From Bacteroidales bacterium (lineage in GTDB: Bacteria > Bacteroidota > Bacteroidia > Bacteroidales > UBA932): DNA of 64,000 nt. Numbering within the stretch: the first letter of the stretch is position 1; each line of letters begins with the position of its first letter. The stretch is taken from NCBI GenBank assembly GCA_017480345.1, contig JAFVAU010000016.1, positions 102,116 through 166,115 of the forward strand, in the 5' to 3' direction. The notes under the pieces are model-generated. The model ran no database searches. It was not told where the DNA came from and was given only the letters and a program-made list of their open reading frames with translations. Position numbers and translations under genes: made by a program. Positions 32,735 to 41,339 of this stretch are shown piece after piece.

Positions 32735-35528
32735 GGGCCATTAGGAGATTACGGTAACTCACGGTGGAACGCTGGTCATACAGGGTATTCCAGGTTCCGG
32801 AGAACTGGATGGCAAGGTTATGGGTGACTGCCCACGAAGCCGTGAACGCCGCAAAGGAGTTCAGGTTGTTGAAGGCAGCGGAATTCTGATAATAATTGAG
32901 GAACTGGATTTCGGGAGCCGTACCGGCGCCGGCCTGCGCCTCCACATACGATTTTCCGCCCTCGAACGGGTAGAAGCGGAGACGGGCCGATCCGTTTACA
33001 AACCAGACATTGTACACCGTACCGCCCATCACCTTGGCTCCCACATAGATGTGGCTGCCGGTATGGCTTGCGCCCAAGGAAGCCGCATACATTTTGTTGT
33101 GGTCCAGCAGATAGCGGAAATTCAGGCCCAGTTCCGTATCCCAGTCGTTCTTCCAGTGAACGGTACCGCTGAGGTCTCCACCCGCAATGGGGAAATAACG
33201 GGTGCCGAAGGAGCCGCCCAGCTTGAGGCTGAACACGGTCCCGAAATGATGGGTCCAGGAAGTGAGGAACTGAAGGCCGCGTCCGCCGGCCGATGTGTAC
33301 ATGAGCAGGTCCTGGTCGTATTCCGCATCGCGGCCGGTAAAGTTGATGCGGGAAGAGAATTCATCGCGCTTCCAGTTGTGGTCGTAGCCCACGGAGGCAA
33401 TCACCATGAGCTGGGAGGCGTTGGTAAAGCGGAACACATCCACGCCGGCATCCACCGTATTGTGCAGCGTACGGGCCCTCAAGGCATTCATGTGGGCCTT
33501 GTACTCCTTTTCTTCCAGCAGGGATGGCTGGTACTTGCTCTGATACACATAGGCAGAATCCCACTCGTGGTTCTTCTCGAACACCAGACCGCGGGTGTAA
33601 CGCACGGCCGGGTCCAAGGGCCGGACGGCCAGGGCCCGGTCCAGCACATCCCGGGCCTGCCGAAACTTCTTTTCCTTGATCAATTTTCCGGCATAACTGT
33701 CGGAGACGGCGGCAAAGCTGCGCTGAAGGTCCTCATCGGCCGGGAAATCGGTCAGGTAAGGGAGCAGGAGGTCGATGGCTTCCGCGTCCCTCCCCTGCGC
33801 CGCATAGATGGAAGCGGCCTTGATGGGGAACACCAGGTCTCCGGGATAAGCGTTCATGCCGCGGAGGGCGAAGGGAAGCGGGTCATCGGCCGTCCGGAGG
33901 GAATAATACAGGGCCCAATAGTCCTTGGGGTCCATCTGCAGGATGTTTTCACAAACGGGATGCAGGCCTGTCAGGGCACCGCTTTGCAATTTCTCTTTCA
34001 AATAAGGATAGGCCGTCTCCTTGTATGCGCCCGAGAGCATCTGGCGGGACAGCGTATCCGTCGCATCCGCATAAGAGGCATACAGGGACTGGAGGGCGGT
34101 CTCGGGCTTGCCCTGCTTCACCAGCAGGGAGGCATAGTCCATGGTCACCTGGTACTCAGGGTCTGTCTTCAGCCGCTCGCGGAGCATGACGACGGCCTTT
34201 TCCGGCTGTCCGCTTTCCCGGTAGCACACGGCAAGCCGCCTCACGGCCACGGTCCTCAGTTCCGGATCCACGGAGCTGCGGCGGACGAATTCCAGCAGCG
34301 GGATGGCCTGCGTGTACTGGCTCTCGCCCATGAAATCGGCCGATTCGGAAATCCGCTGACGGCTGACGGCCAGGTTGAGGTCGTAGTCGTCGGGGAAAAG
34401 ACCAAAGCCCGTATTCAGGCTCCGCCGGGCCGATTCGTGCCGACCCTGGCGGGTGTAAACGTCATGTTCCATCATATACCAGCGGGGAGAATCTCCCTGA
34501 CGGCGCCGCATCTCCTCGATGTAGTGAATGGCATCGTCGTAATAACCCCGCTTGACAGACTGGTTCAGCAGATATTGGAGGGATTCCAGGCTGTGGTCCG
34601 TGTTGTACGTGCGGGTGTAGAGCTGATAGGCGTCGGCCTCGTTTTCCATGCGGGCGCTCTCCGAAAGGAGCTGCTCATACAGCGTCTGCAATTGGGGAGA
34701 ACGATGCTGGGCCAACTGCCCGCGTACCAGCGAGAGGGCGCCCATGTTGCGCCCGGTCTCCATCAGGATGTCCGTGGTTTTCTTGATCAGGGGCACATTG
34801 CCGGGGTTGGCGCCGATGGCCGCCGTGAGGTTGTCCAGGGCATCGTTCAGCTTGCCCCGGCGAATCAGGATATTGGCATAGGCCAGCTGATAGTCGGAAT
34901 CCGTAGGGGTGATGCGGACAATCTCCTTCAGGGCATCCTCGGCCGCCTGGGAGTCGCCGCTTTCCAGGGCCTGTTGGTAGGTGGTCTCCAACACGTCAAA
35001 ATAGTCGCTGTTGATGGAGGCGTCGTTGGGGTATATCTGGGCCAGACGCCTCAGAAGCGTATTGGCCTCCTCGAAGTTGCCCATCTTCTTGTACAGGTCC
35101 ACCTTCCTGAGCCACAGACCCTTCCAGTACGGGTTCACCTCCAACAGCTCGTTCACATAACAGACGGCGCTGGAATAGTTTCCGGTGATTTCCTCCACAT
35201 TCACCAGGAGCGTCTTGGCGTCAATGTAGTGATAATTGATCTGGCAGGCTTTCACCAGATGATAGCGGGCCTTGTCGTAGTCCTTGCCGTTCCACCAGAA
35301 TCGGCCGGCCAGATAATGCAGGCCCGCCTCTTCCGGATAATACTCCAGTCCCTGGTCCAACAGTTCCTTTCCCTTGGCCCAGCGGTGCTGGGAGAAGAGG
35401 TTGGAAACCTTCTCCGCGTATTCCGCCGGTGTCTCGCGCCGCGGAAGGATACTGCGCTGCCTGTTCTGTGCCGGCAAAGCTGCCGTCAGCAGGAAAAGGG
35501 CCCATATGACAAGTTGCAACCTACGCAT
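32709..35528 (-). CDS. TPR protein with C-terminal YaiO-like outer-membrane barrel, probable polysaccharide exporter
   Basis: A 939-residue secreted protein (signal ALFLLTAALPAQ). Residues about 35-680 are tandem TPR repeats (for example AEYAEKVSNLFSQHRWAKGK, HYLAGRFWWNGKDYDKARYH, LAYANILIRRGKLNDALDN). The last 260 residues form a beta barrel of YaiO type: VIASVGYDHNWKRDEFSSR, YFPIAGGDLSGTVHWKNDW, GSARLRFYPFEGGKSYVEA, QAGAGTAPEIQF, ending SVAITF. TPR plus outer-membrane barrel is the layout of PgaA, BcsC and AlgK-AlgE exporters. It overlaps the glycosyltransferase gene by eight bases and the DUF4838 gene by 26. Likely the outer-membrane export channel of the operon. Confidence 0.82.
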   Translation of the reverse strand: MRRLQLVIWALFLLTAALPAQNRQRSILPRRETPAEYAEKVSNLFSQHRWAKGKELLDQGLEYYPEEAGLHYLAGRFWWNGKDYDKARYHLVKACQINYHYIDAKTLLVNVEEITGNYSSAVCYVNELLEVNPYWKGLWLRKVDLYKKMGNFEEANTLLRRLAQIYPNDASINSDYFDVLETTYQQALESGDSQAAEDALKEIVRITPTDSDYQLAYANILIRRGKLNDALDNLTAAIGANPGNVPLIKKTTDILMETGRNMGALSLVRGQLAQHRSPQLQTLYEQLLSESARMENEADAYQLYTRTYNTDHSLESLQYLLNQSVKRGYYDDAIHYIEEMRRRQGDSPRWYMMEHDVYTRQGRHESARRSLNTGFGLFPDDYDLNLAVSRQRISESADFMGESQYTQAIPLLEFVRRSSVDPELRTVAVRRLAVCYRESGQPEKAVVMLRERLKTDPEYQVTMDYASLLVKQGKPETALQSLYASYADATDTLSRQMLSGAYKETAYPYLKEKLQSGALTGLHPVCENILQMDPKDYWALYYSLRTADDPLPFALRGMNAYPGDLVFPIKAASIYAAQGRDAEAIDLLLPYLTDFPADEDLQRSFAAVSDSYAGKLIKEKKFRQARDVLDRALAVRPLDPAVRYTRGLVFEKNHEWDSAYVYQSKYQPSLLEEKEYKAHMNALRARTLHNTVDAGVDVFRFTNASQLMVIASVGYDHNWKRDEFSSRINFTGRDAEYDQDLLMYTSAGGRGLQFLTSWTHHFGTVFSLKLGGSFGTRYFPIAGGDLSGTVHWKNDWDTELGLNFRYLLDHNKMYAASLGASHTGSHIYVGAKVMGGTVYNVWFVNGSARLRFYPFEGGKSYVEAQAGAGTAPEIQFLNYYQNSAAFNNLNSFAAFTASWAVTHNLAIQFSGTWNTLYDQRSTVSYRNLLMAHVSVAITF

Positions 35529-37002
35529 CGGGATTCTGGGCTTGGGGGTGCTGCTGAGGCTGCGGATTCGCCAGGGGCTTACGCTGCTGCACGCCCTTCC
35601 GGGTCATGTTGCCCCATACCATCTGTGTACCCCAAATGTGCTTCCAGTATCCGCGGAGGCTGAAAAAGACATTGATGGGATGGTAAACGACAGGCTCCAG
35701 CAAAGATGCCAGCACGAACCACAGGTAATCCCGCTTTTTCTTGAAAGCGGTTCCCACCCAGGTGTCATACGAAATGAGTACCATGGTCAGGAGCTGGGCA
35801 AAGATATACAGGCCCAGGAAAGCTATCCAAATGGTGGAATAGTTGATGCCCCCCCGCATGAAAAGGTAAATCACCATCAGGTAGCCGGAGAACTCAATGA
35901 CCGGGGCCGTCAGCTCGAAAATCATAATATACGGCAGGGTGAGCATACCGTAACGGCGGTAGTTGCGGTTCCACACCATGTCGTGATGGACCGTGAAGAA
36001 CTGCAGCAGGCCGCGTCCCCAACGTGTGCGCTGGCGGTTGAGCACCTTGAAGTTGGGCGGGCCCTCCGTCCAGCAGCAAGTCTCGGGAATCTGCACCACG
36101 CGATAATCCTCACCGGTATCACACATATAGCGGACCATACGGGCCACCATGTCCATATCCTCCGCAAACGAGTCTCCGTCATAACCGCCGGCCTTAATCA
36201 CAATCTCCCGGTCAAACATGCCAAAACCGCCGGAAACATTCTGCAGGGCATTGATACGGGCCAGGGCCGTCTTGCCAATCAGGAAAGAGCGGGTATACTC
36301 CAAATCCTGGAAAAGCGGAATCAGGCTGTGCGGCGGATGGGTCTCCACCATCTTTCCCTCTTCCACCACGCTGCCGTTGCTCATGCGCATGGAGGCGCTG
36401 ACGGCAATAACCCTGCGGGTGGAAGACATGGTGGGCCAGATAATCCGGTACAGGGCATACTTGTCCAGCACGCAGTCCACATCCGTGCAAACGAAAAATT
36501 TATTGGTCACCACGTTCACCCCGGCGTTGGAAGCATCGGCCTTGGTTCCGCCATTTACCTTGTCCACAACGGTGAGCCGCTTGAAGGCAGGGTTGTCGCT
36601 CCGGGTCTTGTACAGGCCGCGGAAAGGCTTGGTCTTGATTTTCTCCACATACGCATAGGGCACCTTGACCAAGTCGAAATTCTCGATGAGCAGTTCCAGC
36701 GTCTTATCTTTGGAGCCGTCATTCACAATCACCACCTCGAAGTCCGGATAGTCCAGGCTCAGAAGGGATTTCACATTGGTGATAACCGTCTTCTCCTCAT
36801 TATAGGCAGGGGCCACAATGGAGATTCCCGGGGTATAGGGCGATTTCTTGAGCTCGTCTATGGTATAGGCGTCATCGTGATAGGTATAATGCTTCCGGTG
36901 CTCCAAGAAGGCCAGTACAGCCATGGCCACATAACTGAGCAGCACCGCAGCGGAATACACCACCACGAAATAATTGAAGAAATAGTCTATCCACTCAGGC
37001 AT
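35521..37002 (-). CDS. Processive GT2 polysaccharide synthase, inner membrane
   Basis: Membrane glycosyltransferase of 493 residues, related to PgaC/BcsA/hyaluronan synthases. An N-terminal hydrophobic helix (FVVVYSAAVLLSYVAMAVLA) precedes the GT-A domain: ISIVAPAYNEEKTVITNV, VVIVNDGSKDKT, VNGGTKADASNAGVN, FVCTDVDCVLD (DxD), GYDGDSFAEDMDM (TED-like base) and the processivity motif QRTRWGRGLLQF (QxxRW). Three or four C-terminal helices would form the translocation channel. No PilZ domain is present, as expected in a phylum that mostly lacks c-di-GMP. It overlaps its neighbours by eight bases on both sides. The polymer made is unknown. Confidence 0.9.
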   Translation of the reverse strand: MPEWIDYFFNYFVVVYSAAVLLSYVAMAVLAFLEHRKHYTYHDDAYTIDELKKSPYTPGISIVAPAYNEEKTVITNVKSLLSLDYPDFEVVIVNDGSKDKTLELLIENFDLVKVPYAYVEKIKTKPFRGLYKTRSDNPAFKRLTVVDKVNGGTKADASNAGVNVVTNKFFVCTDVDCVLDKYALYRIIWPTMSSTRRVIAVSASMRMSNGSVVEEGKMVETHPPHSLIPLFQDLEYTRSFLIGKTALARINALQNVSGGFGMFDREIVIKAGGYDGDSFAEDMDMVARMVRYMCDTGEDYRVVQIPETCCWTEGPPNFKVLNRQRTRWGRGLLQFFTVHHDMVWNRNYRRYGMLTLPYIMIFELTAPVIEFSGYLMVIYLFMRGGINYSTIWIAFLGLYIFAQLLTMVLISYDTWVGTAFKKKRDYLWFVLASLLEPVVYHPINVFFSLRGYWKHIWGTQMVWGNMTRKGVQQRKPLANPQPQQHPQAQNPDA

Positions 37003-38188
37003 ACCGGCTACTGTCTATCAAATCACACTCAATATGGGCGAAATAAGGCTGATACTCCTCACTCGTCTTTTCCTTCAATTGATAAAAAGCCTTCCGCCCC
37101 ATTTCCCCGTAACGGTAGATAACACGCAGCAGAATCATCCGGGTAACGTAATCCGTCGTCTGAAGGAAGTCATCCACCAGGAACTTGAGAATCTCCTTAT
37201 TCCCGGAGCCGATGGCGCCCATGGCCTCGGCCAAAACCTGGCGCTCGGTAAAGGACGCGCTCAGATAGCGGCGACAAAATTCCTTTTCCGCCGGCACATA
37301 CTCCAACTCTCCCAGGCAACGGATGATGGCGCAGGAAAACGCCTCGTCCCGGCTGGCCTGAAGCATGGAGAGCAGTTCCGCACAATCTTCCTTCCGCCCG
37401 AACAGGCGAATCTCATTGACGGCAAAAATGCGAAGTTCCTCGTTCAGGGGCACCCGGTTGCACCAGCGAATGAAGTTGGGCATGGCCAGGCCGTTCTCAT
37501 TTCTGTAAACCAGCACGTTGTGGTATTTGACCACCATCTCGTCGGTAAACAGCAGGTTGGGGTCTTCCTCCAACACCTTGAAAGGATAGGAGGTCCCGAA
37601 ACGGGCGGCATGCAGGCGGGCGTGCATTTGCAATTTCCGGTCTTTGGTAAAGAGGTATCGGGAGGCGACGGCTTCTTTCAGGTTGGCATCCAAGTCGGCC
37701 ACATCCTTGAAGCCCTGCACACGCTTTCGGGTAGAACCGGAAAGGATTTGGGATTCAAAATAGGCCGGCATCTTGAGCACCTGCAGCAGACGCAGCCAGT
37801 TGGGCCGGCTGATCCGATCTCCCAGGCTCTGTTTCAGTTCCAGGAGAGTGGGAATGAAGCTCCGGCAATGCCGCTCCTTCATCTTGTAGTTCTTGGGAAG
37901 TTCCAGGATGGAGCCAACCTCCGCCAGTTCCAGCGTCCGCTCAGAGAGCACAATCTCCCGCATCCGCTCCCAGTAACGCCTGCTGTTATGGCGGGCCGTT
38001 CGCTCAAAACGGTAATGAGACAAGGTCCGGAACGCATTTCCCAGCACAACCAGCACCAGCAGGAGCAAGCAGATGGCGCCGAAGACAAACCAAGCCCGTA
38101 CCACCGGCGGATATTCCGCCAGACGGTAGTACATGATCAGTATGTAATACTTCCAGTAGGCGTACCTGCTGAGGGTATAATACTCCAT
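36995..38188 (-). CDS. Membrane-anchored HEAT-repeat protein
   Basis: A 397-residue protein with one transmembrane helix near residues 32-52 (AWFVFGAICLLLLVLVVLGN) and a large, probably cytoplasmic, alpha-helical domain. The helical pairs look like HEAT repeats: LLSMLQASRDEAFSCAIIRC, LGELEYVPAEKEFCRRYL, AEAMGAIGSGNKEILKFLVD, VTRMILLRVIYRYGEMGRKA. It is the first gene of the five-gene operon and overlaps the GT2 synthase by eight bases. A scaffold or regulatory subunit of the synthase, replacing c-di-GMP-binding subunits of other systems, is a plausible but unproven role. Confidence 0.75.
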   Translation of the reverse strand: MEYYTLSRYAYWKYYILIMYYRLAEYPPVVRAWFVFGAICLLLLVLVVLGNAFRTLSHYRFERTARHNSRRYWERMREIVLSERTLELAEVGSILELPKNYKMKERHCRSFIPTLLELKQSLGDRISRPNWLRLLQVLKMPAYFESQILSGSTRKRVQGFKDVADLDANLKEAVASRYLFTKDRKLQMHARLHAARFGTSYPFKVLEEDPNLLFTDEMVVKYHNVLVYRNENGLAMPNFIRWCNRVPLNEELRIFAVNEIRLFGRKEDCAELLSMLQASRDEAFSCAIIRCLGELEYVPAEKEFCRRYLSASFTERQVLAEAMGAIGSGNKEILKFLVDDFLQTTDYVTRMILLRVIYRYGEMGRKAFYQLKEKTSEEYQPYFAHIECDLIDSSRYA

Positions 38189-38217
38189 TTACTTGCTCTT
38201 TCTTTTTGGCCACGCAA

Positions 38218-38247
38218 CCCTCACGCCGGTTTACGCCGGCATGAGGG
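38218..38247. terminator. Hairpin between the LruC lipoprotein and HEAT-repeat genes
   Basis: Twelve-base arms CCCTCACGCCGG (38218-38229) and CCGGCATGAGGG (38236-38247) with one G-T wobble-type mismatch and a 6-base loop. It probably ends the transcript that includes the LruC gene; no T-run follows. Confidence 0.6.
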
Positions 38248-38272
38248 CAACGTGAAAAAGGATGGATTTATG

Positions 38273-40348
38273 CTACCACCAGCAGGTTAGCAGCACGCCA
38301 TCCACATCCGTCTTGTACCAGTCTTCGTGCACCGTTCCGTTGGACTTCACCCATTCCTCGTAATGAGGATAGGCCTTGCCGAAGAACTGTTTCTCCCAGA
38401 CATGCTTGGTGAGCGTGGGGCACTTGAAGGCCCACACCAGGCCGGTCTTGCTCATGTAAGGCTCGGAAGCATCCAGGTCTGCATTTTTCAGGGCCACATT
38501 GGCTTCGAAAATGTCCTTATAGGTGTACTCGTAGCGGGAGTCGAAGCCCTTCACGGAGAAGTCGGCCGGACGGTAGCCCTTCAGGTGAATGGGAACGTAG
38601 TTGTCCTTTTCCTTTTCAACGCCGCCTTCCTGCATCTTGATGCGGCCGTTCTTGGCCACGATGTAGAAGTTCTGGTCTGTGGTGTTAACCACAGCCTCAA
38701 TCATGTTGCGAAGGCTCTTCTGGCTCTCCTCCGGGGTCATGTCGGCACGGGGTTTCATCTTGTAGATGACCGTGTAGGTGTACAGGCCACCGGCCACATT
38801 CACATAACCGGGGATGGTGTTGTAGAACACATTGGTCTGAATCTTCTCCAGTGTGTTGGGAGCAGTATAACGCTCACTCAGTTCCGGGCTGTACTGCTCC
38901 GTATGGGCGCCACCCCAGGCTTTGTACTGCTTCAGGGCAGGGTTGAACACATGCTCGGTGTCCTTGCCGTTGTTGCTGTAATAATAGGTGGCCGTGCCTG
39001 CACCGCTACCCGTTTCACGATAGCGGAAAATCTGGCCGATCTCCACCAGCGGACGCAGCGGATCGGTCTCATAGTGGGTGGAATTGCTCTGGACGGCGTT
39101 CATGTGGCTGGAATTGGGCAATGACACGCTGTGAGCGTTCTGCCAGCTGTCCAGGGTCTTGTACTCCTCGATGGACGCCACATACTGCTGGTCGAAGTTC
39201 TCCAGGATAAGGCCCACGCGCTCGGCTTTGGAGCCGCCGATGGCACGCACATGCATAACCACCTTCACCTGCTCTCTCCAACCCTGGGATTTGAGCTGGG
39301 CGTCGGCCACGGTGAGGGCCTCGATGTCGTAATCGATCACAACGTCGTTGAAGTCGTAGTCGTAGGCGCCCTTGCCCATCTCGTCATAGGGCTTGGTAGG
39401 CCAGCTGTCGTCGAACATCACCACACCGCTGGAATGATACATGGTGTAATCTTCGTCGGTGGTCACATAAGGAGCGGGTTCCTGCAGTTTCACGGGGACA
39501 ATGTCCTCGGGAACGTCCGGGATATCCGTAGTTGCGCCATCATCAACGGCATCATCCACCTGGTTTCCGTTGGGCTGGAAAGCGTTATTCACGCTGCCGC
39601 AACCGCAGGCGCAGCCCCAAGGCATGCAATATTCACAGTTGACGCAACCGCCGCAATAGCTGTACTTGTAGGAAACGGCAATATGGTCTTCCACGTTGTA
39701 GGCATCCGTAAGGACATAACCCTCGGCGCAAACGCCACTCTTTCCATTGAGCCAGGAATATACATAGGTGTAACGGAGCGTATGGTTGTGCTCGGCATCA
39801 TACATGACCACATCCTTGGGGTAGGAAGGCGTATTCTGCCATCCGGTAGACGCATTGTTCATCCAGCCGAAATCCCACGGAACATGAACATAACGGGTCT
39901 TGCCAAACTCGCCAAAGGTAATCTTGTCCACGGGGAAGTTTTCCAGGGTGTACACGGCATCGTCGCCGTCGGCCTTGGTGGCAGCGTCAAACACCTTGTA
40001 ATAAACGCTTACCTGGTAAGAGGCGGAAGCCTCGAACAGGAGTTTCACCGTACCGAAGGGCTCCACGTCCCTGCCACCGGTGGGATCGGCCACCTCGGGT
40101 TTGACTTTCTGGGCCACGGTCTTGACGGAGCCGTCTGTTCCTTTGTACTCAATGTACACCACCTCCGTTCCGGCCGGAACGGACATTTCCGCGTAGCTGT
40201 AGTAACCCGTAGGGGTTGCACCGCCAAACAGGTCACGAACTTCTTCGGGAACGTAGGGAGTTTCCGGAGTCTCGACGGTCTTCTTGCAGGATGTCATCGC
40301 AAGGATGGCACAGAGCAAAGACAATCCACTAAAAAGAATTTTTCTCAT
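38273..40348 (-). CDS. LruC-domain (DUF4842) lipoprotein with a cysteine-rich loop
   Basis: Surface lipoprotein of 691 residues (signal LCAILAMTSCKK). The second half carries the LruC/DUF4842 signature around DYDFNDVVIDYDIEAL, an aspartate-rich, probably calcium-binding turn, followed by KVVMHVRAIGGSKAERVGLI and the long beta-rich LruC region. Near residues 230-255 an insert has seven cysteines in about 19 residues (CGGCVNCEYCMPWGCACGC), unusual for an exported protein. It lies downstream of two bactofilin genes and 30 bases from the second, possibly co-transcribed with them. Function of LruC proteins is not established. Confidence 0.82.
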   Translation of the reverse strand: MRKILFSGLSLLCAILAMTSCKKTVETPETPYVPEEVRDLFGGATPTGYYSYAEMSVPAGTEVVYIEYKGTDGSVKTVAQKVKPEVADPTGGRDVEPFGTVKLLFEASASYQVSVYYKVFDAATKADGDDAVYTLENFPVDKITFGEFGKTRYVHVPWDFGWMNNASTGWQNTPSYPKDVVMYDAEHNHTLRYTYVYSWLNGKSGVCAEGYVLTDAYNVEDHIAVSYKYSYCGGCVNCEYCMPWGCACGCGSVNNAFQPNGNQVDDAVDDGATTDIPDVPEDIVPVKLQEPAPYVTTDEDYTMYHSSGVVMFDDSWPTKPYDEMGKGAYDYDFNDVVIDYDIEALTVADAQLKSQGWREQVKVVMHVRAIGGSKAERVGLILENFDQQYVASIEEYKTLDSWQNAHSVSLPNSSHMNAVQSNSTHYETDPLRPLVEIGQIFRYRETGSGAGTATYYYSNNGKDTEHVFNPALKQYKAWGGAHTEQYSPELSERYTAPNTLEKIQTNVFYNTIPGYVNVAGGLYTYTVIYKMKPRADMTPEESQKSLRNMIEAVVNTTDQNFYIVAKNGRIKMQEGGVEKEKDNYVPIHLKGYRPADFSVKGFDSRYEYTYKDIFEANVALKNADLDASEPYMSKTGLVWAFKCPTLTKHVWEKQFFGKAYPHYEEWVKSNGTVHEDWYKTDVDGVLLTCWW

Positions 40349-40378
40349 AGTTTATTAAAATAAAACAATATATTCAGC

Positions 40379-40900
40379 TTATTCTGCCGCAGCGGCCGCA
40401 GGAGCCGGAGCTGCTTCCTTGGCCGGTTTTCCCAGCAGGGAAGACATGGGGGCCGATACCTTGTTGAAGGCGGCCTCGTCAATCACCTGGCACTTTCCGG
40501 TGAAGCGGGCGTCCAGTTCCACCTGGAAGCGCTGGAAATAAAGGTCTCCGTTCACCGTGCAGCCGGCCTTCAGGGAAAGGGTGTCTTTCACATAGAAATT
40601 ACCACCCAGCATGGTGCCGTTGAAATCAATGTAGCTGGCGAAGATATCACCTTTCACCACAGCCTTTTCACCCACCACCACGCGGGCACGGGAATACAGG
40701 CGGCCCTCGAAGGTGCCGTCAATGCGGATGTCATTAAGGGTGGCCATGTCGCCGGAGAACTTGGCACCGGCCGCTATACGGTTGACATCGTTTACGTTAA
40801 CATTATTTGCCATAATCGTGCGGTTCGTTTTTGTTTCGGTTGTATTCTGCTTGGGGGAAGAATCTTCCACTTCCCTGTTGTTATTACCCCAAAGTGCCAT
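40379..40900 (-). CDS. Bactofilin
   Basis: Cytoskeletal beta-helix protein that polymerises without nucleotide, often at the membrane. The 173 residues have a disordered N-terminus, a central bactofilin domain (AGAKFSGDMATLNDIRIDG, ARVVVGEKAVVKGDIFA, TLSLKAGCTVNGDLYFQ) and an Ala/Pro-rich tail. It is a paralogue of the next gene upstream, with the DIRIDG and LSLKAGCTV segments shared, and the two are separated by two bases. Tandem bactofilins may co-polymerise. Start choice: the first ATG; an internal ATG after NRTI would match the paralogue start. Confidence 0.92.
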   Translation of the reverse strand: MALWGNNNREVEDSSPKQNTTETKTNRTIMANNVNVNDVNRIAAGAKFSGDMATLNDIRIDGTFEGRLYSRARVVVGEKAVVKGDIFASYIDFNGTMLGGNFYVKDTLSLKAGCTVNGDLYFQRFQVELDARFTGKCQVIDEAAFNKVSAPMSSLLGKPAKEAAPAPAAAAAE

Positions 40901-40902
40901 TC

Positions 40903-41310
40903 TTACTTCTCTTTTACAGGAGCGGCCGGTTTTTCTGCCGAAGCCTTGGAAGCCACTTTTTCAAATTCACCGTCCGTAAGAACGCGGAGATTACCATTCA
41001 CCTTGGCATCCAGATCTACCTGCAGGCGCTTGAAACGGAGGTCTCCGTCCACGGTGCAGCCGGCCTTCAGGGAAAGCGTATCGGCCACATAAACCGCACC
41101 CTTGGACATGGTTCCGCTGAAGTCTACGTTGTTGCAGATGACATCGCCGTTCACAACGGCCTTCTCACCCACCACAAGGCGTCCCTTGGAGTTGATGGTG
41201 CCGTCAAATTCACCGTCGATGCGAATGTCATTGGAGGAAGTGATTTCTCCTTTGAAAACGGTTCCCGCAGAGATGCGGCTAACCTCATTCATGTTAACAT
41301 TGTTGTCCAT
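40903..41310 (-). CDS. Bactofilin, shorter paralogue
   Basis: A 135-residue bactofilin: SRISAGTVFKGEITSSNDIR, then IDGEFDGTINSKGRLVVGEK, TLSLKAGCTVDGDLRFKRLQ. The N-terminus MDNNVNMNEVSRISAG closely matches residues about 30-45 of the neighbouring bactofilin, supporting a tandem duplication. It lies 29 bases downstream of secA with no promoter seen between, so it is probably expressed from the secA promoter. Confidence 0.92.
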   Translation of the reverse strand: MDNNVNMNEVSRISAGTVFKGEITSSNDIRIDGEFDGTINSKGRLVVGEKAVVNGDVICNNVDFSGTMSKGAVYVADTLSLKAGCTVDGDLRFKRLQVDLDAKVNGNLRVLTDGEFEKVASKASAEKPAAPVKEK

Positions 41311-41339
41311 ACGTATGTGTCATTAAAAGTTATTATCCG

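Noticed and set aside
32820-35663. 947-codon plus-strand frame
   Set aside because: Antisense of the TPR/barrel exporter gene, with low-complexity His/Gly/Val-rich translation.
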